32,806 nucleotides of DNA from Pelagibacteraceae bacterium AG-349-O05 (GTDB lineage Bacteria; Pseudomonadota; Alphaproteobacteria; Pelagibacterales; Pelagibacteraceae): positions 1-32,806 of the forward strand of contig QCDE01000014.1 in the NCBI GenBank assembly GCA_003281005.1, given 5' to 3'. Shown piece by piece: positions 10,670-18,042 of the stretch. The notes below the pieces were generated by a model. It was not told the origin of the DNA. It worked only from the letters and a program-made list of their open reading frames with translations, and did not search any database. Numbering within the stretch: the stretch's first letter is position 1; each line of letters begins with the position of its first letter. The position numbers and the translations under genes are program-made.

Positions 10670-11902
10670 ATGTTTGAAGATATTGATATAAAGGCAATAA
10701 AAAAAGAATTAAGAAATTTTTCAAAAAATTACATAGAAAATTTTAATAAAATAGAAAAATTTGTAAAATCTGAAATAGATGAAATTTTAACTCTTAAAAA
10801 AAAGAATAAATCTATAATTCCTGAGATAAGTTTTAATCAGATAGATCAGGAAAAAATTCAAGAAATAAGCAATATTAAAAAAAGAGGCTGTGTAATTATC
10901 CGTGATGTTTTTGATGACAAAATGATACAGAATTTGAATGAGAAATTAGAGAAATACATCGATGAAAATAATTATTATGAGGATCAAAAAAAAAAATCTA
11001 ATTTAGATAAATATTTTAGTGACTTACAGTCCGCAAAACCTCAAATTTATGGTCTCTATTGGTCAAGAGCACAGATTGAAATTAGACACTCAGAGCAAAT
11101 GGCTAAAGTAAAAAAATGGCTTAATAATCTTTGGATTTATGAAAACTCTGAATATAAAGTTTTTGATCCAAATAAAGAATTATCTTATGCAGATAGAGTA
11201 AGAAGAAGAGAGCCAGGGGATGATACTTTGGGACTTTCTCCTCATTGTGATGCTGGATCAATTGAAAGATGGACTGACAGTTATTATCAAAAAATTTATA
11301 GAGATATTTTTTCTGACAACTTTGAAAAATATAATCCATTTGAAGCAAAGTATAGAGATAGAACCATAGAGTTCGAGTCTCCTGCAGTTGCACATGTATT
11401 TAGAACATTTCAAGGATGGACTGCTTTAACAGAGCAAGGACCAAGTGACGGAACTTTACAATTAATACCTATTGCTAAAGGAATTGCTTATGTTTTAACC
11501 AGAGCATTACTAGATGATGTTGAAGAAAATGAATTGTGCGGATCAAAACTTGGTAGAGCTTTATCAGTAAATAAAGATTATCATTCATTACTATTAAAAG
11601 GTTTAGTTTCCATTCCAAAAATGAATCCAGGTGATACAGTTTGGTGGCATCCAGACGTTGTTCATGCCGTTGAAGACAAACATTCAGGAAAAAATTATTC
11701 AAATGTTGTTTATGTTGGTGCAACACCTTATTGTAAAAAAAATTTGGATTATACAGTAAAACAATCAAAAAAATTTTTAGAAGGAAAGAGTCCACCAGAT
11801 TTTGCAGCTGAAGATTATGAAATTAAATATAAAGATAGAGTTAAACTAAAAGATTTAAGCTCTTTAGCTAAAAAACAGTTAGCTTTAGAAGAATGGAATT
11901 AA
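10670..11902 (+). CDS. DUF1479 (YbiU-like) protein, putative Fe(II)/2-oxoglutarate-type oxygenase
   Basis: This 410-residue protein matches the DUF1479 family, represented by E. coli YbiU, whose members have a jelly-roll fold like Fe(II)/2-oxoglutarate dioxygenases but no firm biochemical role. Family-like segments are YGLYWSRAQIEIRHSEQMA around residue 125, the metal-site-like SPHCDAGSIERW (H192-C-D194), FRTFQGWTALTEQGPSDGTLQLIP, and WWHPDVVHAV (H327 and H332, one of which is probably the second iron-binding histidine). A lysine-rich N-terminal helical region of about 60 residues precedes the core. It begins six bases after msrB. Its stop codon interlocks with that of the convergent glutaredoxin gene. 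Function: not known; 'oxygenase' is inference from fold and the H-x-D…H pattern. Confidence 0.82.
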   Translation: MFEDIDIKAIKKELRNFSKNYIENFNKIEKFVKSEIDEILTLKKKNKSIIPEISFNQIDQEKIQEISNIKKRGCVIIRDVFDDKMIQNLNEKLEKYIDENNYYEDQKKKSNLDKYFSDLQSAKPQIYGLYWSRAQIEIRHSEQMAKVKKWLNNLWIYENSEYKVFDPNKELSYADRVRRREPGDDTLGLSPHCDAGSIERWTDSYYQKIYRDIFSDNFEKYNPFEAKYRDRTIEFESPAVAHVFRTFQGWTALTEQGPSDGTLQLIPIAKGIAYVLTRALLDDVEENELCGSKLGRALSVNKDYHSLLLKGLVSIPKMNPGDTVWWHPDVVHAVEDKHSGKNYSNVVYVGATPYCKKNLDYTVKQSKKFLEGKSPPDFAAEDYEIKYKDRVKLKDLSSLAKKQLALEEWN

Positions 11903-12156
11903 TTATTTAAAAGATCTTGAAGTTTATTTTCTTTTTCTAATGCTCTTACTTCATCATAACCACCAATATGTTGGTCATCAAAAAAAATTTGTGGAATAGT
12001 TCTTTTTCCATTAGCTTTTTTAATCATTTCATCCATTGCTCCATCAACTTTTGAAATATCAATTTCATTATAAGGCGCATTATTTCTAGCTAATAATCTT
12101 TTTGCAGCCTCACAATAATTACATAGCGGACCTGTATACATGGTAATTTTTTTCAT
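11899..12156 (-). CDS. Glutaredoxin (dithiol class)
   Basis: This small cytosolic thiol-disulfide oxidoreductase (85 residues) has the complete thioredoxin fold of a class I glutaredoxin. The active site is C12-N-Y-C15, a variant of the common C-P-Y-C. The cis-proline motif TIPQIF and the glutathione-binding HIGGYDE segment follow in order. It uses glutathione to reduce disulfides and is usually named GrxC in alphaproteobacteria. The start codon lies three bases after the stop of the upstream small gene, so the two form an operon. Its TAA and the TAA of the opposing DUF1479 gene overlap within TTAA, leaving no room for a separate terminator. Confidence 0.92.
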   Translation of the reverse strand: MKKITMYTGPLCNYCEAAKRLLARNNAPYNEIDISKVDGAMDEMIKKANGKRTIPQIFFDDQHIGGYDEVRALEKENKLQDLLNN

Positions 12157-12159
12157 GAA

Positions 12160-12456
12160 CTATAGATAGTCACCTTTTTTAATTTTACTAGTTATTTCTT
12201 TTCTAGAATATTCAAATTTTTTTCGATGTTTTATACTTTTTTGGTTTACTCTTTTTCTCCATAACCTGAAAGATGATGGTTTTAGAGATCTTCGCATAAT
12301 TTTAATTACATCAGATTCTTTCTTGCCTGTTTTTTTTTCAATTTCCTCGAAAGTGATCCTATCTGCCCAGGCTGCCCAAATGATCCAATCCGGATCGTCC
12401 ATTTTGGGCTCAGGATTTTTGACTCTGGTAATTGGCCTGTGACCTTTTTTTTTCAT
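12160..12456 (-). CDS. TIGR03643/DUF2805-like small protein of unknown function
   Basis: This 98-residue basic protein matches what I recall of the TIGR03643 (DUF2805) family, small proteins widespread in marine bacteria and without known function. The conserved part is DDPDWIIWAAWADRITFEEIEKKTG followed by the helix-turn-helix-like run ESDVIKIMRRSLKPSSFRLWRKRV; the C-terminus is lysine/arginine-rich. The pattern 'aspartate-proline-x-W-x-x-W-A-A-W' is the most recognisable landmark. Its charge and the helix-turn-helix look suggest nucleic acid binding, but this is inference. It is the first gene of a two-gene unit with glutaredoxin and is transcribed divergently from the LysE-family gene. Confidence 0.75.
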   Translation of the reverse strand: MKKKGHRPITRVKNPEPKMDDPDWIIWAAWADRITFEEIEKKTGKKESDVIKIMRRSLKPSSFRLWRKRVNQKSIKHRKKFEYSRKEITSKIKKGDYL

Positions 12457-12504
12457 AAATCCTTTATATTTGAAAAAAATATTTAATGCATTTTTTTTAG
12501 CCTC

Positions 12505-12513
12505 TGATATTAT
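12505..12513 (+). promoter_or_regulatory. Extended -10 promoter candidate for the LysE-family gene
   Basis: TGATATTAT matches the extended -10 consensus (TG-N-TATAAT) at all but one position. No convincing -35 element sits 16-18 bases upstream, as is common for extended -10 promoters. The predicted transcription start, around 12519-12521, falls on the first bases of the hairpin that follows. Prediction only. Confidence 0.45.
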
Positions 12514-12518
12514 GTATT

Positions 12519-12573
12519 AGATAGTCCTTCTTAGCCATCTTTAGCTCCCGGTTTTTAAGGACTATCTTTTTTT
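12519..12573 (+). promoter_or_regulatory. Leader hairpin with U tract (attenuator, RBS-sequestering element or small RNA)
   Basis: AGATAGTCCTT (12519-12529) and AAGGACTATCT (12557-12567) form a perfect 11-bp stem around a 27-base loop, followed by a run of T up to the ATG at 12574. The 3' arm contains the only Shine-Dalgarno-like sequence (AAGGA, 12557-12561) for the LysE-family gene. The same hairpin can therefore act as an intrinsic terminator or hide the ribosome site. The loop holds the C/G-richest patch of the spacer (AGCTCCCGG). It is not a riboswitch class that I recognise. Confidence 0.6.
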
Positions 12574-13188
12574 ATGCTCCCCCTAGATTTTATACTTTAT
12601 CTACAGATAATTATTTTTTTATTTATTACACCCGGAACTCCCAGGATTGTAATTATTTCTTATTCAATGAATTATGGTGTCGGAAAATGTGTATGGTCTG
12701 CTTTAGGTGATGTAACAGCAAATTTGATTCAGGCAACTTTGGTTATTTTTGTCATTGGATCTTTTTTTTCAGAGAACTCAATGATACTTAATGCGTTTAA
12801 ATGGATTGGAATAATTTATTTATTATATTTAGCTTATGATATTTATAAATCTCGACCAAAAAGTATTTCAAGCGAAGGAGAAATAGAAAAAAGTAAATTA
12901 TCTTTTTTTAGAGATGGTTTTTTAGTTGCTGGTACAAGTCCTAAGGCGTGGATGTTTTTTCCTTTTATTTTTCCTCAATTTATTGACTTTAATTCTAATT
13001 TAGTTGTTCAGTTTGTAATTTTAATTACAACTTACATAGTTTTAGATTTTTTATCTTTGATTGGCTATGCAATGCTCGCACAAAAATTAATAAAGTGGAT
13101 AACTGCTAATCCAAAAACAATTAATACAATTTCTGCGAGTGTTTTAGTGATTATTGCTGCAATAATTGTTGTAACTCAACAATATTAA
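12574..13188 (+). CDS. LysE/RhtB-family amino acid exporter
   Basis: This 204-residue inner-membrane protein of the LysE superfamily exports amino acids such as lysine, threonine, homoserine or leucine in characterised members. The N-terminal hallmark is present in slightly altered form, FITPGTPRIVIISYSMNYG, where most members have TPGP-D/N. About six hydrophobic segments follow, with the typical GAFLMLFAG-like middle replaced by FKWIGIIYLLYLAYDIYKSRP and the conserved FRDGFLVAGTSPKAWMFF segment at about 110-128. The start is immediately after a U-tract hairpin (12519-12573), an unusual 5' context. The direction of transport and the substrate are inferred from the family only. Confidence 0.86.
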   Translation: MLPLDFILYLQIIIFLFITPGTPRIVIISYSMNYGVGKCVWSALGDVTANLIQATLVIFVIGSFFSENSMILNAFKWIGIIYLLYLAYDIYKSRPKSISSEGEIEKSKLSFFRDGFLVAGTSPKAWMFFPFIFPQFIDFNSNLVVQFVILITTYIVLDFLSLIGYAMLAQKLIKWITANPKTINTISASVLVIIAAIIVVTQQY

Positions 13189-13211
13189 TTAGATTTGGCC
13201 TTTATTGCCAC

Positions 13212-13240
13212 TTGCATAAAATAAAATTTCTTTATTTAAT
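13212..13240 (+). promoter_or_regulatory. Weak sigma70-like promoter candidate for the first Liv operon
   Basis: TTGCAT (13212-13217) and TTTAAT (13235-13240) are separated by 17 bases, and the -10 matches TATAAT at five of six positions. The -35 is poor. The spacer between the LysE-family gene and the SBP gene (13189-13274) is the only place for a promoter ahead of this operon unless it reads through from upstream. Confidence 0.3.
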
Positions 13241-13262
13241 CATTACATAATTAATTAATTAA

Positions 13263-13268
13263 AGAGGA
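13263..13268 (+). promoter_or_regulatory. Strong ribosome binding site of the first SBP gene
   Basis: AGAGGA lies six bases before the ATG at 13275. It stands out in a genome where most starts here have poor Shine-Dalgarno sequences, and agrees with the high expression expected for a periplasmic binding protein. Confidence 0.7.
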
Positions 13269-13274
13269 AATAAA

Positions 13275-14513
13275 ATGAGATTAAATAAAATAATTTTAAG
13301 TTTTGTTTCTGCATTAGTAATTTTATTCTCAACTTCAGTTGCATCATTTGCAAAAGTTGTTGGTGACAAAATTATTTTAGGTGCTGCGATTTCCTTAACT
13401 GGTAAATACTCATCAAATGGTGTTCATACTCAAAATGGTTATAACATGGCCGTTGACAGAATTAACAGCATGGGTGGTGTTAAAGTTGGTGGAAAGACTT
13501 ATAAGTTTGACATTATTTATTACGATGATGAATCAAACCCTAAGAGAGCTGCACAGCTTGCAGAAAGATTAATATCACAAGATGGTGTTGAGTTTATGCT
13601 TGGCCCTTACAGTTCTGGTTTAACTAAAGCGATTGCTCCAGTAACTGAGAAATATGGTGTTCCAATGGTTGAAGCAAATGGTGCATCTAGATCTTTGTTT
13701 ACTAAAGGTTACAAATATCTATTTGCTGTATTAGCTCCAGCTAACTTATATCTTGATGTTGCTATAGATCTAGCAGTTGAAAAGAATAATGGAAAAGGAG
13801 TTACTGTTGCAATGGCGTTTGAGCAAGATGCATTTTCTCAAGATGTAAGACTTGGTGTATTAGATGCAATTAAAAGAACTGGCTCTAAAAAAGTAATTGA
13901 TGATAAATTACCAAAAGAGCTAAATGATATGGCTGCTACTTTGGTTAAAGTGAAACAAATGAAACCAGATGTTTTAGTTGTTTCAGGTCATACCAAAGGT
14001 GCTCTAACTGCTATTAGACAAATATCTGAGATGAAGGTAGATGTTCCAATGTTAGCTATGACTCACTGCGATGCAGCTAAATTATCAAAGCAACATGGTA
14101 AAAACTCTCAATATGCTTTATGCGCTTCTCAGTGGCATAAAACACTTACTTACAAAGATGATTTCTTTAAAGATGGTATGACTTATGATGCAGACTTTAC
14201 TAAAGAGTTTGGTTATGCACCTCCATATCAAGCAGCAGAGTCTTCAGCTGCCCTATTGGTATTTAAAGATGCATTCGAAAGAGCAAATTCTTTTGATCAA
14301 AAGAAAGTAAGAGATGCTCTCGCAGCTACTAACATGCAAACTTTTTATGGAAACATAAAATTTGCACCTGGTGGTCAGAATGTTGACAAACCAATGGTAC
14401 TTTTCCAAGTAATGTGTGACGATGCAGGAAAATGTGAAAATAAAGTTGTTGCTCCAACTAAATGGGCATCAGCTAAGTTAATTCACCCAATTCCTTCTTG
14501 GTCTAAAAGATAA
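13275..14513 (+). CDS. Liv-type ABC transporter periplasmic substrate-binding protein (set 1)
   Basis: This 412-residue type I periplasmic binding protein captures a branched-chain amino acid or related amide and delivers it to the permeases encoded just downstream. An N-terminal signal peptide is clear: basic start, hydrophobic core, and probable cleavage after SFA (about residue 26). The mature part opens with the family's GDKIILGAAISLTGKYSSNG and continues with YYDDESNPKRAAQLAERLISQDGV and FMLGPYSSGLTKA, all typical of the LivJ/AmiC-like group. A strong ribosome site precedes it and a hairpin with U tract follows it, so it is probably made in excess over the membrane subunits. Ligand specificity cannot be read safely; the Liv/HAAT family also includes glutamate, amide and urea binders. 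Confidence 0.92.
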   Translation: MRLNKIILSFVSALVILFSTSVASFAKVVGDKIILGAAISLTGKYSSNGVHTQNGYNMAVDRINSMGGVKVGGKTYKFDIIYYDDESNPKRAAQLAERLISQDGVEFMLGPYSSGLTKAIAPVTEKYGVPMVEANGASRSLFTKGYKYLFAVLAPANLYLDVAIDLAVEKNNGKGVTVAMAFEQDAFSQDVRLGVLDAIKRTGSKKVIDDKLPKELNDMAATLVKVKQMKPDVLVVSGHTKGALTAIRQISEMKVDVPMLAMTHCDAAKLSKQHGKNSQYALCASQWHKTLTYKDDFFKDGMTYDADFTKEFGYAPPYQAAESSAALLVFKDAFERANSFDQKKVRDALAATNMQTFYGNIKFAPGGQNVDKPMVLFQVMCDDAGKCENKVVAPTKWASAKLIHPIPSWSKR

Positions 14514-14525
14514 AAACAAATCTAT

Positions 14526-14565
14526 AAATACCCCCTAATATATTATATATGGGGGGTATTTTTTT
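14526..14565 (+). terminator. Partial terminator between SBP gene and permease genes
   Basis: AAATACCCCC (14526-14535) pairs perfectly with GGGGGTATTT (14552-14561) around a 16-base A/T loop, followed by a T run to 14565. The livH-like ATG is only 12 bases further on. The position, directly after a binding-protein gene and before its permease genes, is the classic place for a leaky terminator that keeps the SBP in excess or stabilises the 3' end of its mRNA. Confidence 0.8.
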
Positions 14566-14577
14566 AAAGGATTCATT

Positions 14578-15471
14578 ATGGATTTCATGGTCTTCCAATA
14601 TCCAATGATTTCTGTTCAAGCATGTTTGGATGGAATTTTACTTGGAATTTTATTTGCATTGATTGCATATGGTATGGCACTTCAATGGGGAGTAATGAAT
14701 ATAATTAATATTGCTCAAGGAGATCTTGTAATTTTAGGAGGATACATTGCATACTTTATGTATCTCTATGGTATTCATCCAGCATGGGGAGTTATTGTTG
14801 CGCCAGTAATAATGTACTTTGTTGGTATAGCAATTTACAAACTTGTGATTAATAAAGTAGTAGATAGAGATCTATTTATCTCTATTTTAGCTACTTTTGG
14901 AATAAGTATTCTTTTCATGCAATTAATGAATTTTGCATTTGGAGCAGACGTTGTTCTTGCAAATTCAGATTATGGAACAACCATGTTATTTAATAATAAT
15001 GTTGTGTTGCCGAATTCAAAAATATTTTCAGCCTTTATAAGTATTTTGTTTGCTATTTGTTTAGTAATTTATATGAAAAAATCCAAACTTGGACGTGCTA
15101 TTAGGGCTACAGCACAAAACGCAAGAGCAGCAAAGATTTTAGGTGTAGATACAGAAAAAGTTTATGCAGCAACATTTGGAATTAATGCAGCCCTTTGTGG
15201 TGTTGCAGGTGCTTTAATATCCATAACATTTACAATCCATCCCTACATGGGTTTACCTTACACAATAAGATCATTTATGATTGTTATTGTAGCTGGATTA
15301 GGAAATTTACCAGGTGTTGCAATGTCAGGAATGGGATTGGGTGTATTTGAGGAATTTGCTGATTATATTTTAGGAACAGAATTTAGAATAGGATCAGTGT
15401 TTTTGCTTTTAGTTTTAATACTTATTTATAGAAGATTCAAACTTTCTAGAAAAAGAGAGTACTTAAAATAA
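14578..15471 (+). CDS. Liv-type ABC transporter permease, LivH-like (set 1)
   Basis: This 297-residue inner-membrane permease is one half of the transmembrane channel. It contains the LivH-type segment YGMALQWGVMNIINIAQGDLVILGGY (residues about 31-56), in which NIAQGDL is the usual NFAHGDL/NLAHG motif. The cytoplasmic coupling loop RAIRATAQNARAAKILGVDTEKVYAATFGI is also present, followed by AGLGNLPGVAMSGMGLG, matching the GG-x-G-x-x-x-G region. About eight hydrophobic segments are visible. It overlaps the next permease gene by one base (TAATG) and is separated from the SBP gene by a hairpin. Confidence 0.93.
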   Translation: MDFMVFQYPMISVQACLDGILLGILFALIAYGMALQWGVMNIINIAQGDLVILGGYIAYFMYLYGIHPAWGVIVAPVIMYFVGIAIYKLVINKVVDRDLFISILATFGISILFMQLMNFAFGADVVLANSDYGTTMLFNNNVVLPNSKIFSAFISILFAICLVIYMKKSKLGRAIRATAQNARAAKILGVDTEKVYAATFGINAALCGVAGALISITFTIHPYMGLPYTIRSFMIVIVAGLGNLPGVAMSGMGLGVFEEFADYILGTEFRIGSVFLLLVLILIYRRFKLSRKREYLK

Positions 15472-16520
15472 TGAAAAATAATTTAATTTTATACATTGGG
15501 ATTTTGATCCTTGGTATAGCCGCTCCGTTTATTTTTCCAGCTTTTAAAGTTCAATTATCAATATTATGTGTACTAATTGTTCTTGCTACTACCTGGAATA
15601 TTCAAGGTGGTGAAATGGGGTATAATTCATTTGGAAATATTCTCTTTTACGGTCTTGGTATGTATCTATGTGCTTCAGTGCAAGTTGGAATGTTTTTCCC
15701 ACTAGCAGAGTGGACAGAAAGTGGTGGTGAGAAAACATTTGTACACACTCCTGCGCAATTTTTTCAGGGAATGGCTGTCGGATTGATAGTTGCTGCAGTT
15801 GTTCCAACTATTGTGGCAGGTTTAATTGGTTATTCTATTTTAGGACTAAGAGGACATTATTTTGCAATTTGTACATTAGGATTGGGTGTTGCAGCAGGTG
15901 AGATTTCTGGAGGAATTGAAATCATTGGAGCAGGACAAGGTTTCACGACACCACCATTTCCTGACGTTGGAAGTTTAGATTCAAGAGGTGAATTTTTTTA
16001 TTTCTTAAGTTTTTTTGTTTTAGTTCTAACCTTCGTAACTGTTAGATCAATTTATACAACCAGATTTAAATTAATACTTAACGCTATTAGAGATAATGAA
16101 GATAAAGCTGAGGCTATGGGAATTGAAACAATGAAATATAAAATTATTGGCTGGATGATCTCAGCCTTCTTCTGTGGTTTGGCAGGAGGAATAATGGGAG
16201 GCTTAGTTGGATACATCGACTCTACAGATGTTGCATTTGATGGAAGAGAGATGGGAGTATTCATGGTACTGATGGCAATACTTGGTGGTAAAGGAACTCT
16301 TTGGGGTCCAATTATCGGTGCAACTGTTTTTCATATATTTAAAGAAGGCTTTTGGACATTCTTTTTAGGTTGGCAGTATGTTGCTTTAGGAGTTTTGATT
16401 GTTGTGATTGTAATTTATTTCCCAGAAGGAATTATGGGATGGCTAAGAGAAAAATATCCAGAGCGATTTGGTGAAGTAGTTGATGAAAAAGATCGTAAGG
16501 CACAGGTAGAACTTAAATGA
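15471..16520 (+). CDS. Liv-type ABC transporter permease, LivM-like (set 1)
   Basis: This 349-residue membrane subunit is the partner of the LivH-like permease. Family landmarks are WNIQGGEMGYNSFGNILFYGLGMY near residue 43 (the NL-x-x-G-x-x-G-x-x-SLGH-type region), IYTTRFKLILNAIRDNEDKAEAMGIE as the cytoplasmic coupling loop, and MAILGGKGTLWGPIIGATVF near the end. About eight to ten hydrophobic segments are visible. It overlaps its neighbours at both ends: one base with the LivH-like gene and four with the LivG-like ATPase gene. This points to strict co-translation of the complex. Confidence 0.93.
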   Translation: MKNNLILYIGILILGIAAPFIFPAFKVQLSILCVLIVLATTWNIQGGEMGYNSFGNILFYGLGMYLCASVQVGMFFPLAEWTESGGEKTFVHTPAQFFQGMAVGLIVAAVVPTIVAGLIGYSILGLRGHYFAICTLGLGVAAGEISGGIEIIGAGQGFTTPPFPDVGSLDSRGEFFYFLSFFVLVLTFVTVRSIYTTRFKLILNAIRDNEDKAEAMGIETMKYKIIGWMISAFFCGLAGGIMGGLVGYIDSTDVAFDGREMGVFMVLMAILGGKGTLWGPIIGATVFHIFKEGFWTFFLGWQYVALGVLIVVIVIYFPEGIMGWLREKYPERFGEVVDEKDRKAQVELK

Positions 16521-17257
16521 GCATTTTAGAAGTTAGCAATGTAAGTAAATCATTTGGTGGTGTTAAAGCTAACGTTGACATTTCAATGAGTGTTGAAAAA
16601 GGGAAGATAGTTGGACTAATTGGACCAAACGGTTCAGGTAAAACTACATTATTTAATTCGATTGTAGGAACTTACCCAATAGATAATGGATCTATTAAAT
16701 TTAATGGAAAAGAAGTTTCAGAATTACCAGTTCCAGTAATTGCTAAGTTAGGATTATTGAGAACTTTTCAGCAAACAAGAATTTATGGAAAGCTTAATTG
16801 TATAGAAAATATGCTCATTAGTCATAAAGGTAGTGACTCAGATTTAATGAAAATATTTTCAAAAATTCCACAAGAATTAACAGATAAAGCTGAAAATTTA
16901 TTAAATTTTGTAGGATTATATCAAAAAAGAAAGCTAAGAGCTGGAGACTTATCTTTTGGTCAACAAAAATTACTGGAGCTTGCTATGGCATTAATGAATG
17001 AACCAGAGATGCTCTTATTAGATGAACCTACAGCTGGAATTAATCCGACACTGATAAATGGTATTATTGATAGATTAATTAAAGTTAACCAAGATTTTGG
17101 GATTACTCTTTTGGTTATTGAACACAATATGAGAGTGATTATGCAATTAGCAGAAAATATTTTTTGTTTAGCTCATGGTAAAATGTTAGCCAATGGATCG
17201 CCAGATGAAATTAAAAACGACAAACGTGTAATTGACGCGTATTTGGGAGCTCAATAA
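16517..17257 (+). CDS. Liv-type ABC transporter ATPase, LivG-like (set 1)
   Basis: This 246-residue cytosolic ATPase subunit powers import. Walker A is GPNGSGKTT (about residues 36-44), the Q-loop lies at RTFQQTR, the signature is SFGQQ (the LivG-type variant of LSGGQ), Walker B is LLLDEPTAG and the switch histidine is in VIEHNM. The C-terminal DAYLGAQ tail is typical of LivG. It starts four bases inside the LivM-like gene and ends in a one-base overlap with the second ATPase gene. Confidence 0.94.
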   Translation: MSILEVSNVSKSFGGVKANVDISMSVEKGKIVGLIGPNGSGKTTLFNSIVGTYPIDNGSIKFNGKEVSELPVPVIAKLGLLRTFQQTRIYGKLNCIENMLISHKGSDSDLMKIFSKIPQELTDKAENLLNFVGLYQKRKLRAGDLSFGQQKLLELAMALMNEPEMLLLDEPTAGINPTLINGIIDRLIKVNQDFGITLLVIEHNMRVIMQLAENIFCLAHGKMLANGSPDEIKNDKRVIDAYLGAQ

Positions 17258-18042
17258 TGGCTAACCAATATGAAGTATTAGGAAAAGCCCCAACACCAGA
17301 AGATTTAAAAAAATTATCTCCTAACGAAGTTCATTTAACTATTAAAAATTTAAATGCAGGTTATGGAAAAATGGAAATTTTACATAATTTTGATTTATTC
17401 GTAAATAAAGCTCAGTCTTTATGTCTGATTGGACCTAATGGTGCAGGTAAATCTACAATTCTTCACTCAATTTATGGATTTACAAATATTTTTTCTGGTC
17501 AAATTGAAATTGAAGGTAAAGAAATAACAAACTTATCTCCAGCTGAAAAATTAAAATCAGTCGGGATTGCATACATACTGCAAGATAATTCAGTCTTTCC
17601 AGATATGACAGTTGAGGAAAATTTGCTGATGGGTGGCTATATAAAAGACAAGACTGATGAGTCTTATGAGGAAGCAGAGAGAATTTTTGAAAAATACGAA
17701 AGGCTAAGGAATAGAAGGAATCAACCAGCCAAGGTTTTATCTGGGGGTGAGAGAAGATTGTTAGAAATATCAAGAGCACTTGTGATGAAGCCTTCAGTAT
17801 TACTTGTAGATGAACCATCAATTGGTTTGGAGCCTAGGTATATAGATATGGTTTTTGAAATTCTAAGAGATCTTCAGCAAAATGAAAAAAAAACTATTAT
17901 CTTAGTTGAGCAAAATGCTAAGAAAGGATTAGAATTTTCAGATATAGGATATGTTTTAGTGTCAGGACAAACTGCAATAGCAGGCAAGGGTGATGATTTG
18001 CTTCAAAATCCTGACGTAGGTAGATTATTCCTTGGTGGATAA
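17257..18042 (+). CDS. Liv-type ABC transporter ATPase, LivF-like (set 1), with N-terminal extension
   Basis: This 261-residue second ATPase subunit carries Walker A GPNGAGKST, the LivF-type Q-loop AYILQDNSVFPDMTVEENL, signature LSGGERR (here with E-R in place of Q-R), Walker B LLVDEPSIGL and a switch region at VEQNA, where LivF proteins have Q instead of H. About 27 residues precede the normal first strand (MANQYEVLGKAPTPEDLKKL), so it is longer than LivF of set 2 at 235 residues. The start overlapping the livG-like stop and the lack of a better internal start support the long form. It overlaps azlC by one base. Confidence 0.93.
   Translation: MANQYEVLGKAPTPEDLKKLSPNEVHLTIKNLNAGYGKMEILHNFDLFVNKAQSLCLIGPNGAGKSTILHSIYGFTNIFSGQIEIEGKEITNLSPAEKLKSVGIAYILQDNSVFPDMTVEENLLMGGYIKDKTDESYEEAERIFEKYERLRNRRNQPAKVLSGGERRLLEISRALVMKPSVLLVDEPSIGLEPRYIDMVFEILRDLQQNEKKTIILVEQNAKKGLEFSDIGYVLVSGQTAIAGKGDDLLQNPDVGRLFLGG

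Noticed and set aside
11121..11795. Two minus-strand frames of 90 and 106 codons opposite the DUF1479 gene
   Set aside because: Both lie wholly within a well-supported gene and have biased composition typical of antisense shadows in AT-rich DNA.
12519..12573. SAM-II/SAM-V or glycine riboswitch upstream of the LysE gene
   Set aside because: These classes are known from this kind of organism, but the simple hairpin and its loop do not show the pseudoknot or tandem aptamer patterns I would expect.
13189..13274. Terminator hairpin after the LysE-family gene (TGGC…GCCA at 13196-13210)
   Set aside because: The stem has only four pairs and no T run follows, so it does not qualify as an intrinsic terminator.
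17480..17821. 113-codon minus-strand frame inside the set 1 LivF-like gene
   Set aside because: The sense gene carries all ABC ATPase motifs over this region; the antisense product is low-complexity hydrophobic sequence without a family match.
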